The notes under the pieces are model-generated. The model worked only from the letters and a program-made list of their open reading frames with translations. It had not been told where the DNA came from and searched no databases. A DNA stretch of 64,000 bases from Selaginella tamariscina (Eukaryota; Streptophyta; Lycopodiopsida; Selaginellales; Selaginellaceae): positions 248,001-312,000 of the forward strand of contig PUQB01000179.1 in the NCBI GenBank assembly GCA_003024785.1, read 5' to 3'. Below, piece after piece: positions 34,079 through 47,039 of the stretch (its first letter is position 1; the number at the start of each line of letters is the position of its first letter). Position numbers and translations under genes: made by a program.

Positions 34079-34518
34079 CCTAATTTTGGTTTAGGGTTTA
34101 GGCAAGGTTCTCGGTAGAAAAAAGTGACACGTACACCTAAGTATTTATTTTTGTATGTATAAAAATAATATATATATATAAATAAATAAATAAATGCATT
34201 ATTATAAATAAAAATAAAAATAAACCATATAGACATTACAAGAATCAAACACCCATCTTCAACACTTTACCAGTTTTTATAATTAGCCCCTAACCAAGGT
34301 GGTCCACAATCAAGAATTAAAAATTACAACAATGAATCGACCTTATTTCTCGATAAAACAAAGTGACACGAACACGGTACACCTTTTCATCTATTTTAGT
34401 TGATTTTTGCATTACTGAAAAAAGCTTTAAAAACCATACAATAAAAAAAAAAAACCTGTAAAAACCACACAAAAAAAAAAAAAATCAAAGCAATCCTCAA
34501 TATTTCAATAGTCCTTAC

Positions 34519-34918
34519 TGTCAAGCCACGATCTAAGAACAAGAAAGAGAGCAGGATTTCGAGAACAAGAAAACTTGACTCAGGAGTAGGACGGGAACTA
34601 GGAACTCAAGAGTAAAACAAGGAGTAGGATAGGAATTGGAGCAAGATAGGAACTAAGAACAAAACAAAAATAGAAGGCAAGAAGCAAGACAAGAATAATC
34701 GTAGAATGACTGATGTTGATAGTAACTGATTGTACATTAGGTCGGAGCTTTTATGCTCACAACTCCAAAAGCTAATCTAGTCATGAGCTAAAAATGATGA
34801 CCCTTATCATGAAGGTATATCCAGTAGCATATTCTATAGGTATATTCTATAGGCATATCTTGTGGGCATATCCTGTATCTCGTATCCTATATTCTATATC
34901 CTGTATTGGGTCGTGACA
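34519..34918. repeat. Candidate solo LTR (about 400 bp)
   Basis: A block starting TGTCAAGCC and ending GTCGTGACA has TG...CA ends with TGTCA/TGACA inverted termini. Similar AATTRRCCCCTAACCAA-type sequence lies outside it at about 34279-34326 and 34922-34968. No target duplication is visible, so the call is weak. Confidence 0.25.
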
Positions 34919-34969
34919 ATTGCAATTGACCCCTAACCAACAGGGCTCGCGATCGAGAATTAAAAATTT

Positions 34970-35880
34970 TAAATAATGAGATGGTATGGTGTGTAGGGAT
35001 ATACGTTAAAAATATATATATTACATGTGTGTATGAGTTCATGCAAAATATATATTACTTGTGTGTGTGAGTTTAGCCTGAACATTACATGACAAACGGA
35101 AATAGTAAACATATCTTTTAATCTTTGTATAGTGATAATGTGTTATATACTTTTGTTACAACATAGTGGCACACGCACATCTTTAAATATGCAAATTATA
35201 CAATATTGAATATACATATGCTAAATTATATGTTTTGCATGTGGGCCATGGCAGTGAGTTTAGCTTGAACATTACAACCTATATGTCTCAAACACACTCG
35301 TGAGTCATCAACAATTAAATATTTTTAGTTTTCTTATGGTTGATCACACTCATGAAATATTGATGCATTCTTCAGCAAGGTCTTCAACAAGAGTATAAAA
35401 TTACAGTTTTGGGCAAGAAAAACAACAAACAAGGTTTTTCACACACAGATGTGAAGAAATTGTTGCAAACCTACAGTCTATATACTCATTGATTTACAAC
35501 AATCTCAAATCATAAAACAATTTGTTTTAAACATATGATAGAATCCACAGTAACAAGCATTAAGGTACTCATGAACTTCTCTATGGCATTCCTCCCAAGT
35601 TTTATATACATGTATATTTCTACCTTTTTTTACTATATAGTAAGAGAACTTCCCCATGTGATCTATAATCTCCAAGTTAAATGTCGATCTACAATTTATA
35701 AAAGTAAAAAGAAAAAGAATTTTGCTCAACAATTGCAATTTGACATGGAGATGGTTGTATAATTTTGCATTGGATATAATTAATTATAAAATATTTTATT
35801 TGTATAAATGAGTACAATGATCTTAAAATCATGCGATTTAAACTACAATGATTTAAAATGATCTAGGCCATGGTATAAAT
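34970..35880. other. AT-rich spacer, no gene seen
   Basis: No recognisable coding, RNA or repeat structure; a few short open stretches only. Confidence 0.5.
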
Positions 35881-37850
35881 TGATTTGTCAATCAATGTCC
35901 CTATCACATACATAGCCAACAAAGATAAACTTTTTACTCTTGGATTAAGTTTCTTTAACACGTCAATTTTGCACATGCAACGCCACAACAACTACCTCTT
36001 ACCAAAATTTTTTATCCAACTTTGCATCAAGTAAAAGGCTTCGTATTGCATTTATCAATATTCAATTCTTTCATTTAGCAACTCCATTTTATTGTGGAGT
36101 GTAACATGCTATGAGTTCATGTTGGATCTCATGACAAACATCACGAAAGATATTATTAAGATACTCCTTGCCACGACTGGTTCTTAACACTTTGATCTTC
36201 CAATCCAATTGGGTCTTTATAGAGGCCTTGAAATGTTTGAAGGCCTATACAGCTTCATCTTTGCTCCTTGGGAAGAAAACACACATTTTACGACTGAAGT
36301 CATCGATGAGAGTCATCAAATATTTTGCACTAAAATGGCTAGGCACATCCATGGGGCTACATAAGTTTGAGTGAATGAGCTCAAGAGGGTGACTCACTTC
36401 ACATTTGGAGACAATGAAATTCCATTGGTGATGTTTTCCCAACATGTAAGATTCATAGAAACTAGGGTTGAACTTATTTCCAAGGTTCAACCTCACCACC
36501 ATATTCTTTGTCACCAACTTTTGTAGTGCTTTGCACTTTACATGATTAAAAACATTAAATTGTAATTGTTCAACAAATGTTGCTTGTTGTACATAAGGTG
36601 ATCCTTTTTGTCATGCAAAAATTGAACTTTTCTATGAAAAACATGTTGTCATCATCAAAGACAACCATTGCATCATTGTCACACACATCAAGTTCCTTCT
36701 CAAACTAGGGACATGCATGGCATTTGAGAAAATCATTTCACTTCCATCCTCAAGACCAAAGTGAAACTTTCGATTACCTCAAATCCCAAGGCGAGTATCA
36801 TCGCTTAAAACCACTCCTTTGGCTCCTTGTACTAGCTTATACTACTTAAACATGAATTTGTTCATACTCATGAGGTTGGTACATTCAAAATCAAAAAACC
36901 CATGTCTCAACTTCCTTTCTTACTTCGATTAGGGACTCGCTCATGTTCACAATTGTGCTACTAGGGCAATCTCGAGCCTAATGGCCAAACTCCCAATACA
37001 ACTTCCATGATTGTAATGGATATGTCTCACTCCTCCCATTGAGGCTCAACTACACCCTCTTGTAGTGGGGATGCCTCATTTAACAACACATCCTCCACCT
37101 CCTTAGTTGTCATGACTAGCTCGACCTCCATGCATAGCATTGCATCCACAACCACTTTGCCTTTCATTCCATTTTGCCAAAGTCCGCATTGGCTCTCATG
37201 GCATACATTGCATGATGCACTTCATACATTTGAGTCCTTGCGTAGAAAGGATGTATTCATCAGCTTTGTGGCTACCTCGTCAAACAAGAGATTCGTTTCA
37301 CGCATTAGTGCTTCAACAATTTCATCCCATTCTCGTGGGACTTATAAAGCTTCACTCTCTGCATTGAATCAAGAATCTCATGTTCCTTTTCCTAGCAACA
37401 AGATTTACAAACAATCGATTTAAGAATTTCACATGTTATTATATTTCAAACATGCAAAGTCATGAACTCCATGTTAGACTTTTTGCTATAAGCATCATTT
37501 AATCACTTTTAAAATTCTTTTACTCCCTACTCTATGTCAGTCTTAAGTAAAATCCCATGGTTAGATAGGTGCAAATACCATTGCATGCTCCTTCCTAATC
37601 TTCTAGTCTTTAAGAACCTTTTAGGCCTCTAGCTCATTGTCCACATTAGGTTGTGCCTCAAAACCATCAATTATGTTATACACACCTTAGAGACAAACAC
37701 AAATCTCCATTAGCTTCTTGCATAAATCAAAATTTTTCCTATTGAAGATGAAGGGCTTGTTACCAAAGCTCACCTTCATTTTGACCTTTAATTCTAGATA
37801 CCAATGTGTGTTGCTTTAATACCATATTAGAATTGCACATTGCCAATGCC
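35880..37850 (-). pseudogene. Decayed Ty1/copia retrotransposon (gag-integrase part)
   Basis: On the minus strand, from right to left: a primer-site-like ATTGGTATC (about 37815-37840); a gag-like stretch with zinc-knuckle remnant (YWEFGH-stop-ARDC, about 37010-36960); the integrase head HPLELIHSNLCSPMDVPSHF and LIDDFSRKMCVFF (about 36410-36260); the core IKVLRTSRGKEYLNNIF with YTPQ-stop-NGVAK (about 36200-36060, consensus RSDNGGEY...YTPQQNGVAERKN); then SKKFIFVGY (about 35935). Stops and slips occur throughout, and no reverse transcriptase is seen. The order gag, integrase before RT is the copia order. Confidence 0.8.
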
Positions 37851-37859
37851 CTTGCTCGC

Positions 37860-40800
37860 ATTTGATTTAAGGCTAAGAACCCTAAAACTTGTTAAGCACG
37901 CCACACCTCCCCACTGTTATATGTTTTGGCTTACTTCGATAGAATATGTTAAAAAATCGATGACATTATGAATATATTAAATTCTCAACTGAGAAAAAAA
38001 CTCTTTTGAACATACTAACATGGTAAATATATGGTTACCCATTACACAACATTAATTTGATATATTGCTACATATATATGAATATCTATGTTTGCTAGTG
38101 ATATTGCGTGCATATATTGTGCATGTAAACAATTTGATATATAATTCATTGTGTTAATACCTTTTTCTTAGCCATCTTCGCATGTGGTTAACCATTCTCT
38201 TGCTTCACCTATCACATGAGAGAGAAATGTTTCATAAACATTATATTATACAACCTTTTTATTTAGTGATAATTAATTAATTTAATTAATTTATAAATAT
38301 AAACCAAGGAAAAAATGTTTTAGGAAAATTTATATATACCTATATAAATAAATGTATTACCTTTGCATACATGATACAATATGTTTAGTGTCAAATGATG
38401 TATTGTTGATGATGCCTTAAGCATCAATTTATTTATTATTATTTATAATTTAAAAAAAATAGCCAGAAAAATTATTACTTAATATATTTAAGGTAAATTA
38501 AGCTTCACAAATGTGAGAAAATGGGTTGTATGTACACTATGGCATACAATATGGAGATTCAATTGTTAATTAATTATATAAGTGCAAAATCACACATTTT
38601 TTTACTTTATCTATATATTTAAAATTTATTGAATTTAATAAAAAATTATACTCAATTTATAAGATATGACAAAGCATATTAAACTTATTTAAATTTTTAC
38701 TTACTACTTTAAATTTAATTTATAATATTAATAAAAAGCTATACAAGTTAAGCCCTTGCTTTCCTACTTATATTATAATTTTAATTTCCAGTCTTTAATT
38801 AACATTATACTTTTTCCATTTTTCCCATTAATTTATGAATAAAATTGTTTTTATTGCATAGAGTTAAATAATTTGATTGTTAATTTAAACTTTCTCATTA
38901 GTTAAAAAGATTGAAAAAGAAAAAATATTTAAATTTAAATGAAATTATCCTTAAAACCTTGATTATGGCTGGCTCATTAATTAATTTAAGAAAAAAATAT
39001 TACATGTTAAATTGAATATAAATGATCTTAAGATTATTAAATTAATAATTTAAAATAATTTAGATATGTAGTGGCATTATATTTTATAGATTGAGTTAAT
39101 TTTAATATTAAAATAAATTTATTTGAGCACAAATATATAAATAAAAAAGTAACACATTTGAGAACTTTAATTTACCTTAAATACATCAATAATATATTTA
39201 TCTGGTTTCTCTTATTAAATTTTAAAATTATACTAATTAATAATAATACTTATGTACCTCATTTGACATATAAGCGGCATTATGTCATAAACAAAAGTAA
39301 AAAAACAAATTTAATGATTTGGCCTAAAGAAAACCTAATATTACAGCTAGCAACTCTAAACTTCAATTTAAATATAGAATATCATTTCATATAAATCATA
39401 AGCAAATCAAATTGTTTTAATATTTAAATATTCTAGTTAAATCAATTAAGTTATTAAAGTTATTTATATTATAATTTGAATCTATGCATATATTATTAAA
39501 ACTAATAAGTTATATAGTAAAGTATTATTTATGAGAAATGAAATATATAAGAAAGAAATCTATATGTACAAATAAATATAATTATGATTATGTTTTTGAT
39601 TATTTAAATTTAAATGTATTATGATTATGCTTATAAACTTAATATTATGTATGTATGAATATATTTCATAAGTTTTTAATATTTTATTAATTTTAATATA
39701 ATTAACATTTTGATTTATAAATTATAATATTTTTTATATATAACACGTGATTGCTTCATTTAAGTGGGAAGTTTAGTTAAAGTGTTACAAATTAGTGTTA
39801 ATATACTTAAGGATGTATTTAATTAAATGATTTGTAATTTCTTTCAATTAAGTTTTATTATAACAACTTCATTAAAAGTTTCATATTTCACATATAGTTT
39901 ATATATAATATCCATATTTTATGTTAAATATATGTATTTATGTATATATTTTAGAACTAAATTAATATCAATACATTTTAATTACACATATAAAGCAATC
40001 ATGAAAAGTTAAATGATTGAGCATAAGATAATTTCATACCAGGCCCTTTTACCTTAATATGATATAATAATTAACACATTATGTAGTCAATCCAACCATG
40101 TTTTTATTTTAATTTAATTGGAAATCTATGTTTTATTATAACTAGTGTCATGAGATTCAAATAGTGAAGTAGAGGCAAATGCAACATTTAATTTAAATAA
40201 ACAATAATATTATATATATATTATAACATTAATATCTAAATTTCATTATCTTAAATATAACAGTATATTTTAATTTTATATATATAAAACTTCTTAAACA
40301 ATTATATTCCAATTAGAGTATATTTTTTAACATAAGTTTAATGAATTTTACTCAAATATTCTACAATTTTTAAGTTGAAATAAAATATAAACCATCCCAT
40401 TAAAATATATCTTAAATATAAACTTTAATCATCTTAAATATAAAATAATTTAATTACTAATTTTTAAAAAAGCCATTGGACAAGGGTTTTAAAACCCTTA
40501 CTTAGTAACTTTAAAAAAAATTATCATTTATTAACTCATTTTCACATCATAAATTTATCATTAGCATTTTTTAATAAAAAAAATTTCATATGATTCAGTA
40601 ATGCAATAAATTTAATGATCTTCTAATAAAAATTTAATAGTCTAATTAGGGAGTATTTTATGTAAAGTATTTATTAAATATTAATTCTCGTTTCTAACTA
40701 AATTTTATTAATTCAACGTAATTTAAAATAAATGCATTCTTACTTATTCTATCTTAAATTCAAAAACTCCTTCAATTGTAACACACACTAAATTATAACA

Positions 40801-41640
40801 TAAGTGTAAAACTTTTAAAAGTTTAACATTAAAATATAAATCCTTATATTTTTTCACTGAAAAAAATGTAAACTATTTAATTATCGTTATATATTATATA
40901 AATATGGCCAAATCCATCCGTAGGATTGATGTGGGAGTGCATATCCTCGACGTATGTATATATTGTGTGCGTGCGTCATGTTTGTGTAATGCAATCTATT
41001 TAAGTATAATTTATATACTCCCAGTATCTTTGTATTAATCATAATTAATCAAACTTTAATTAATTAACAAACGTTAAAATCCAAAGAATTAAAATTAAAA
41101 TAATAAATAATTCATTATGATAGGTATATTCACATCATGGTTTTTATGTGTAGATATTTTCTTAAACCACACTCATATATATGCACACACTCAAGACACA
41201 CTCAATGTTTTCGTGAGTTCATCGTTTAATCAGTATATGTATGTATATGTTCAATAAAAATTTATGAAATAAACATCAAAAATTTTACAGGAAGGTACCA
41301 TTATCAATAAGTTATTAAATTTTCTTCAATATAAACTTCACTTCCTTTAATGATTTAATAGCCTGATCTCTCTCGCACACACACAAATCTTTTACTTATA
41401 TTTGCCTGGACATTAAGTATATGTGAAACTAATAATATTACTTCGTTATATTAGTTTATATAGATTAATATCAAACTCTAGTCTTATTATGCATGAATTA
41501 ATAATTTTAAAAACAGCTTTTTCTAATGGAAACATGTAATAAGTTCTCTCACTGCAATTCACATTCATATAACACATACGAGCGCACACACACGTATAAA
41601 CACACATCAACATGAATTCCAAAGTAACATTATAAAATAA
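37860..41640. other. AT-rich gene desert
   Basis: About 3.8 kb of A/T-dominated sequence full of TTAATTAA-type runs and stops. I found no protein family, RNA gene, long repeat or terminal-repeat element. Confidence 0.6.
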
Positions 41641-41660
41641 AAATAATTACGAAAGGTGGA

Positions 41661-43104
41661 TTATAAATTGTGTAGGGGCACATAGCTACAGTGGACTTCA
41701 CCAACAGGTAATAACAACTCTGGGTTCTTCTTCGAGACAGTGTGGTGTGGCTCTGGACCACTTAAGTGCTCCTTTGTAATTCGTTTGAGTTTTAGTTCTA
41801 AGAGGACGACTAGAACATAATCATTACCAGAACTCCCATCCTTACGACAATATGGGAAACTCGTCATTGGCATTAAGGCAACATAGAACTGTCGAAGTTT
41901 TGTCTTATGGGGATCCAATCCATATTTGAGTATCGATGCTATGTTCGTCCTTGGAGTACCGTGAAATACATACTCCAAATACTCTGCTTTTTCCTTGTCT
42001 TTCCCACATATAATGTCAAGCATCTCCCCTGTCAACATTACACGTTTAAACACATATCTATTCCATTATATATAAAACTTACCAATGAGTTCGGGATGAG
42101 AAGCATTATCAAGTACAGCTTTGGTAAATCTCTGCTTGAGACTCTTTGTTGGACTTGCGATAACTTCATTCAACGTGAGTTGGTCTCCTTTAAGTTCATC
42201 GTAATATTTTTGAACACGCTCCGAGTTGTAATAATTCTGCTGGCTCCAATAAGGCGAATGAAGACTGTTATAGTTTCTAAGCATCTGATCAATCTTGAAG
42301 TACCAATTTAATTGCCGATAGTTGAAATAATACTTATACTCATCATTATGATTATAATTATATCGATAATTATAATTATATGAATAATTATAATTCATAT
42401 GATTATAATTAATTGGTGCAGTAGAATATTCTTGTTCCTCGTCTTTACCACGCTCAATATTCTCCTGCTGCTGTTTTAAGATTTCCTCCATTTGTCTTAA
42501 TAAATTCTGCCTTTGTGTATTATAATCTTCCTTCAACTTGCTACGATCGACTTGTTGTTGGAACTTTTCTTTTTCCTCCTTATACTTGTTCTTTTTATCT
42601 AGACATTTCTTATCTGCAACTTCTTGTATAGCATTAAATTTCTTTTGTATAATATTCTCCACTATGTTTTTCTCCACCAATCCGTCTACTAAAGCTTCAA
42701 TAATCTGCATATAGACATACAAATATTAACATTTTAATAATTAATTAAATTGAAACTGCAGCACCTTGGTTTGAAGTGTTTTGCGATTGTCCATGGTGTA
42801 ATCCTTAAGTGCATCTGGTTTCCAAGGGAGCTTAATAATCACCTTAGTAGCCGGTGTCCCTCGTGTGTGTCTAGTCTCCTTCATCTTCTCAAAGTTGATG
42901 CAGACCACCTCACTTACTCCAATTGTGATTGACACCCTTCGTTTCCCGCTGGCCGCTGCCAATAGTATTTCACGAGCTACATCACTACTGTATTCATGCA
43001 CATCTCCCTGCTTGGTCTCATAAAACACCATGCTTTGGCTCTGTACAAATAATTAGTATGCAGCTTCGAACAAAATTACATGCATTTACCTGCTGCTGCT
43101 CCAT
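41661..43104 (-). CDS. WWE-domain protein with C-terminal ADP-ribosyltransferase-like domain
   Basis: Four exons, all GT-AG: a 15-base first exon from ATG 43104 (MEQQQ); 43041-42767 giving a WWE-like domain (MVFYETKQGDVHEYS, ILLAAASGKRRVSITIG, VCINFEKMKETRHTRG); 42700-42085 with a charged coiled coil (KKNKYKEEKEKFQQQ, LLRQMEEILKQQQEN), a Tyr/Asn-rich run and a helical stretch; and 42029-41661, an ART fold: YVFHGTPRTNIASILKYGLDP, then FYVALMPMTSFPYC, then VVLLELKLKR and NPELLLPVGEVHCSY. WWE domains bind ADP-ribose-type ligands and often sit with PARP domains. The His of FHGT and a Tyr fit the first two of the H-Y-E triad; the third position does not look like Glu, so mono-transfer or no activity is likelier than polymer synthesis. 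About 430 residues. No RST domain as in plant RCD1/SRO proteins. Exons join in frame without slips. Confidence 0.68.
42325..42425 (-). repeat. Tyr/Asn-rich low-complexity tract encoded by TTATAA repeats
   Basis: Within the WWE/ART gene, an ATTATAATTATA-type microsatellite is translated as alternating YN/YNYN with Ser, Arg and His interruptions (YNYSYNYNYRYNYNHN). Prion-like composition; it sits between the coiled coil and the ART domain. Confidence 0.8.
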
Positions 43105-43377
43105 AGTGCCTTTTCAAATGGGCTATTCCTGTATTTACCCTAACACACTTAATTTGGATATATACATATCTCCATATATGCTTACTTATTAATGAGTAGA
43201 ACGTCTCCGACTTGTTACTTGTTTGGAAGTCTGTCTTTCTTTTTCTTGTGTATGAATGAGCTTTTGACCATCAACCTTTTTTTGCTACTTTTATTATATA
43301 TATTTGTGAATCTGAGTAAATTGAAACATTACACAATGCTAAGATACAACATTGATTGTTTTCGCTATGCTTTTAGA

Positions 43378-44480
43378 TTGGCCATCGAAGGATACAGTAG
43401 TCAGTGCATCACAAGATGGAAGGCTTATAGTGTGGAATGCCATGACAAGCCAGAAAACACATGTTAAAGCTTCAGCATCCACATATGAATATAATATTAT
43501 ATTTTTCGTATAGATACAATCTTTGCACCCATTCCACTCTGTCTGTATAGTATGTATATACAATAATATGCTAATTAGAAGTATGTACTACTGACTATAC
43601 ATATTCTAGCATCAGATATTTGCTTTTTCACAAGACGGGGAGACAGTGTGCTGTGGGGGTCTAGACAACACAGTATCAGTGTTTCGCTTGAAGTACTTTG
43701 ATATATCCAGGAGCTAATAATGATCCTTCTAGAGTGCTGCAGGTATATGGCTTGTGTGCGTGTCTGTGTATGTAAGAGAGAGAGAGAGAGAGAGAGTATC
43801 AAAACTAAGACATACCAGAGGGTGCACGAGCTACTGGGAATTTGTTATTTTATTAGCTCTCTCTCTATCTCTTATTAATGATATATGTTACAGGGGCACA
43901 GAGGTTATATATCATGCTGCCGTTTTGTGCCTGGAAACAAATTATATCAAGTTCCGGTGACCACACTTGCATTTTATGTAACATTGAAGCTCAAAATTCT
44001 ATCTCCATATTTGGTGGTGATTCTTCCTCAAGCCACAGTTCGGTCAGCACTTACATATGTATACGCACATATATAGATGTGTCTATGGGAACTGTTTTAG
44101 TTAGTGAAACGTATAATCCATGTGTATATCGTTATGGATACGTTGTTGTGTATATGGATATATGAGTGTGGGTGTTAATGATATGTTTTAATAATAAATA
44201 AAGAGAGGCAGAATATGGGCTCATGTGACAAAACGGCCAAGTTATGGGACGCACGGACACCAAACAAGGCCGCACAGCTAACCTTCTTCGGACATAGGGA
44301 GGACATCAATTCCGTACAGTTCCTGCACACGTTTGGTACGGACTCGGACGACGGTACGTCGACGTGCGATATGGGTATATGCTTCAGGAATATACTGTGG
44401 ATCTTCATCCTCACGCAATTCTATTTGCGAGCTATGGTGCTCGAAAGTGCTACTTGTGGGACGTCTTAACTAGTGGTTGG
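43378..44480 (+). pseudogene. Heterotrimeric G-protein beta subunit (AGB1-like), broken or partial
   Basis: WD40 repeats in G-beta order: DWPSKDTVVSASQDGRLIVWNAMTSQ (from about 43378, after a TTTTAG acceptor); FAFSQDGETVCCGGLDNTVSVF (about 43617); NNDPSRVLQ joined to GHRGYISCCRFVPG (about 43893); ISSSGDHTCILCNIEAQ in a shifted frame (about 43946); GSCDKTAKLWDARTPNKAAQ and GHREDINSVQFL (about 44215-44330); SDDGTS; LFASYGARKCYLWDVLTSG in another frame (about 44420). The N-terminal coiled coil that binds G-gamma is not found, and at least three frame slips separate the blades. Plants usually have one G-beta gene, acting at the plasma membrane with G-alpha and G-gamma. Either a dying copy or a badly read true gene. 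Confidence 0.75.
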
Positions 44481-44799
44481 TTTACACAGGCACGCGCATG
44501 TGTGCCTCTGTATGTGTTGCCGTAGATGCATATTATTATTGCTCATCCAGTCACATTGTATGGCAGGCTAATACATGTAGGCAACACATACGCACATGAT
44601 GTTAGCATACGCACACATGCACGCACGCGAGCACGCATAAAAATGTAATGAAATGCATAACTACGTCGGGAAATAAGTATGTTACTAATTTTAAATTTAT
44701 AAACAGATTTGGACAATATAAAGTAGAGCGGATATTCTGATCTAAAGTTGAAGAATATTCCATCATTTTAACGGTTTTCTTTTGCCCTAACGCGGTTGG

Positions 44800-45460
44800 A
44801 ATGCCATGGTGGACGATGAAGAACGCGCCCTGAGGAAGGTTTTCACTTGTTTGATCCCCAGAAGAAGGTAGAAATCTGTGCTGTAAAATCCGATTTTGTG
44901 CAGCAATTGGGGTAAGATCCGTCTCCCGAGCAGCAACATCCGACTGTTCTTCCGCAAAGTTCAATCCGTGATGTTCTTCCTCAAAATCCGGTTTTGATGC
45001 ATCTGACCAGCAAATCCCGACAAGTATCTTTGAGTTTGATGGAGCAAAATCCGACGGAGTCCGTCTGGTATGTGCAGGTTCTCAGGAAGAACAGCGTGCT
45101 TCTACATGTTCTTGGCAAGAAATCGATCCGTTTAGGAAAGACCTCAGATGGATAATATGCGACAAGAGGAACTCCAGGAAAACGCAACCCAACCCACCAG
45201 ATATCTCAAGAACAAGGGGATTTGCCGCAAGATTCGCGGCAAGAACAAGATTCAAGAGCAGGAATATCAACAGCAGGCAGCAGAAGCGGAATTTTCAAAA
45301 AGCATGCAGGTTGAGGAACGGAGAGAAAATGGTTCTAGGCGTTTACAGGAACCTCACGCAGATCAGTAGCAATAGCAAGAAAAGCTGCACGGCAGAGAGA
45401 GGCTCTGAAGAAGCACGTTAAGAGGTACCAGCAATGAAAATGCAAGATGTAAAGCCTGGG
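44800..45460 (+). other. Gln/Ser-rich open stretches, possible 5' exons of the PLAC8 gene
   Basis: An ATG near 44812 starts MVDDEERALRKVFTCLIPRR, ending at a good donor. It is followed by an open stretch with repeated AAAATCCGR-type units (QNPVLMHLTSKSRQ, MEQNPTESVWYVQVL) and then a Gln/Glu-rich run (QEELQENATQ, EQEYQQQAAEAEFS). No family recognised. The opposite strand is also open in places, so strand and coding status are not settled. Confidence 0.3.
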
Positions 45461-45469
45461 CTCACAGAG

Positions 45470-47036
45470 TAGAAGAACCTCTTCACCGGCTAAGTCACAG
45501 GGTTCACCCAGTAGACGGTCCTCTTCACCAGCTAGAATGCAAAGCTCACCGAGTAGAGTCCCTTCTCCGCCTGTGCCAACTACCAGAGTGAGACTAGAGT
45601 ATGACAGAGATGCTGGAGCTGAGTTCACAAGTAGGTCGATCCGGCTGGAGACGTATGAAGATCCAAAACGGAAGTATGGCTAGATCTAGATCGCCACCCT
45701 CTTCTGCTAAGCGGAGTAGATCCCATGTCATCAGAATCGAGGCTCCGAGGTATGTATTCAAGCTAGAGAGAGAGAGAGACTGCAGGCATACTAGTCGTGT
45801 GTGTAAATGAATTGGCACCCGCGCGCACACACAATGCTCATAATGTGCAAGTTTGAAAACCCAACAGGCAGTTGGTCCATCATACTCGAGCGTGGTGTTT
45901 CCAATGCCATATATGGGGAGCCCGAACTTCTCCGACTTGTTTCCATCGTGCAATCTTCCTCCAGAGCCCAAACAGACACAGCATGTGAAGTGTCCTCCAA
46001 CAAACAAGGATGCAAATATCCTCAGGAAAGCAGTACCAAAGAAGAAGACGCACCTTTACAGGCGAGCCGCTACAGGAATCCGGCATCTGCGACTGTTGGA
46101 CCAATCCTGAGACATGTAAGTATACTCCTCTTCTTGTTCACGGGTATTTAGAGTGAGAGATCAAGCCAGCACATTAAGTCTGTTTCACATTGACGCATAT
46201 GCGTTTTTCTCCTTTGGCCTAACAGATTGGCGGTTGGTCATGGAGCAGGTTGTGTAACTGGATTCGCACCTTGCATAACCTTTGGGAGAGTGGCAGAGGG
46301 CGTTGACGATGACTTAAGATGTAAGCATATCATCACAATGTTCTATATAAATTGTATAACTGTAACTTGCGTCAGTATAATGACTTGCGTACAAGTTCAT
46401 GTTTATTACATGGTATATCTATTGTATTGAGCAGTTTAAGCATGAACTTGTTGATTATATGTGCACACACACAGACGCACATACAACACGGTCTAATCTA
46501 CTTGTTTATGACAGCCTGCTTTATAAATGGGATTTTGTACTGCCTACTCTGTTTTGCGGGGATGTGCTGCTGCTATTCATCTCATTACAGAACCAAGTTA
46601 AGGCAGAAGTATAATTTACCAGGATCAAGAAGAACAGACCTCCTTACACACTGCTTATGTGAGTGTTGTGCCCTTGCTCAAGAGTTTCATGAACAGAAAG
46701 CTGGGCAGAGATCTCCAGAACTGCCACGGATCAGTAAGTACGTGGTGTGTACATATTCATATTCTTCATGTAGTTTTTACATGCATGAGAGAGAATCTCA
46801 CGTGTGTATCAGGGATATATACGTATATGAATGCATCCTAGACACATACGTTTCAGATTGTGTATTGATTGCAATATATATAGGGAGGACCAACATCCAG
46901 AGGTATTGAAGCCTCTATCATTACCAAAGAAAATAATAGAAACTGGGGAGACCTCAGCTTCTGGATCTACTTCTTCGTTGAGGATAATAGGCTCCCCAAC
47001 TGTAGTTCCGTGTCCTGTGATCATGGAAAAGGATTA
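45470..47036 (+). CDS. PLAC8 (Cys-rich) domain protein
   Basis: The conserved part is AGCVTGFAPCITFGRVAEGVDDD (about 46244-46315), then an exon at about 46500-46735 with YCLLCFAGMCCCYSSHYRTK, LRQKYNLPGSRRTDLL and CLCECCALAQEFHE, then a final exon (about 46885-47036, ends VIMEKD, stop 47034-47036). The two Cys-rich blocks and CEC.CALAQE are diagnostic for PLAC8, a family of membrane-associated proteins tied to organ size and metal transport in plants. Upstream exons encode Ser/Pro-rich text (SPAKSQGSPSSRRSSSPAR, RSRSPPSSAKRSRSHVIRIE) and VVFPMPYMGSPNFSDLFP, joined by plausible introns. How far upstream the gene begins is uncertain. Exact role unknown. Confidence 0.68.
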
Positions 47037-47039
47037 AAG

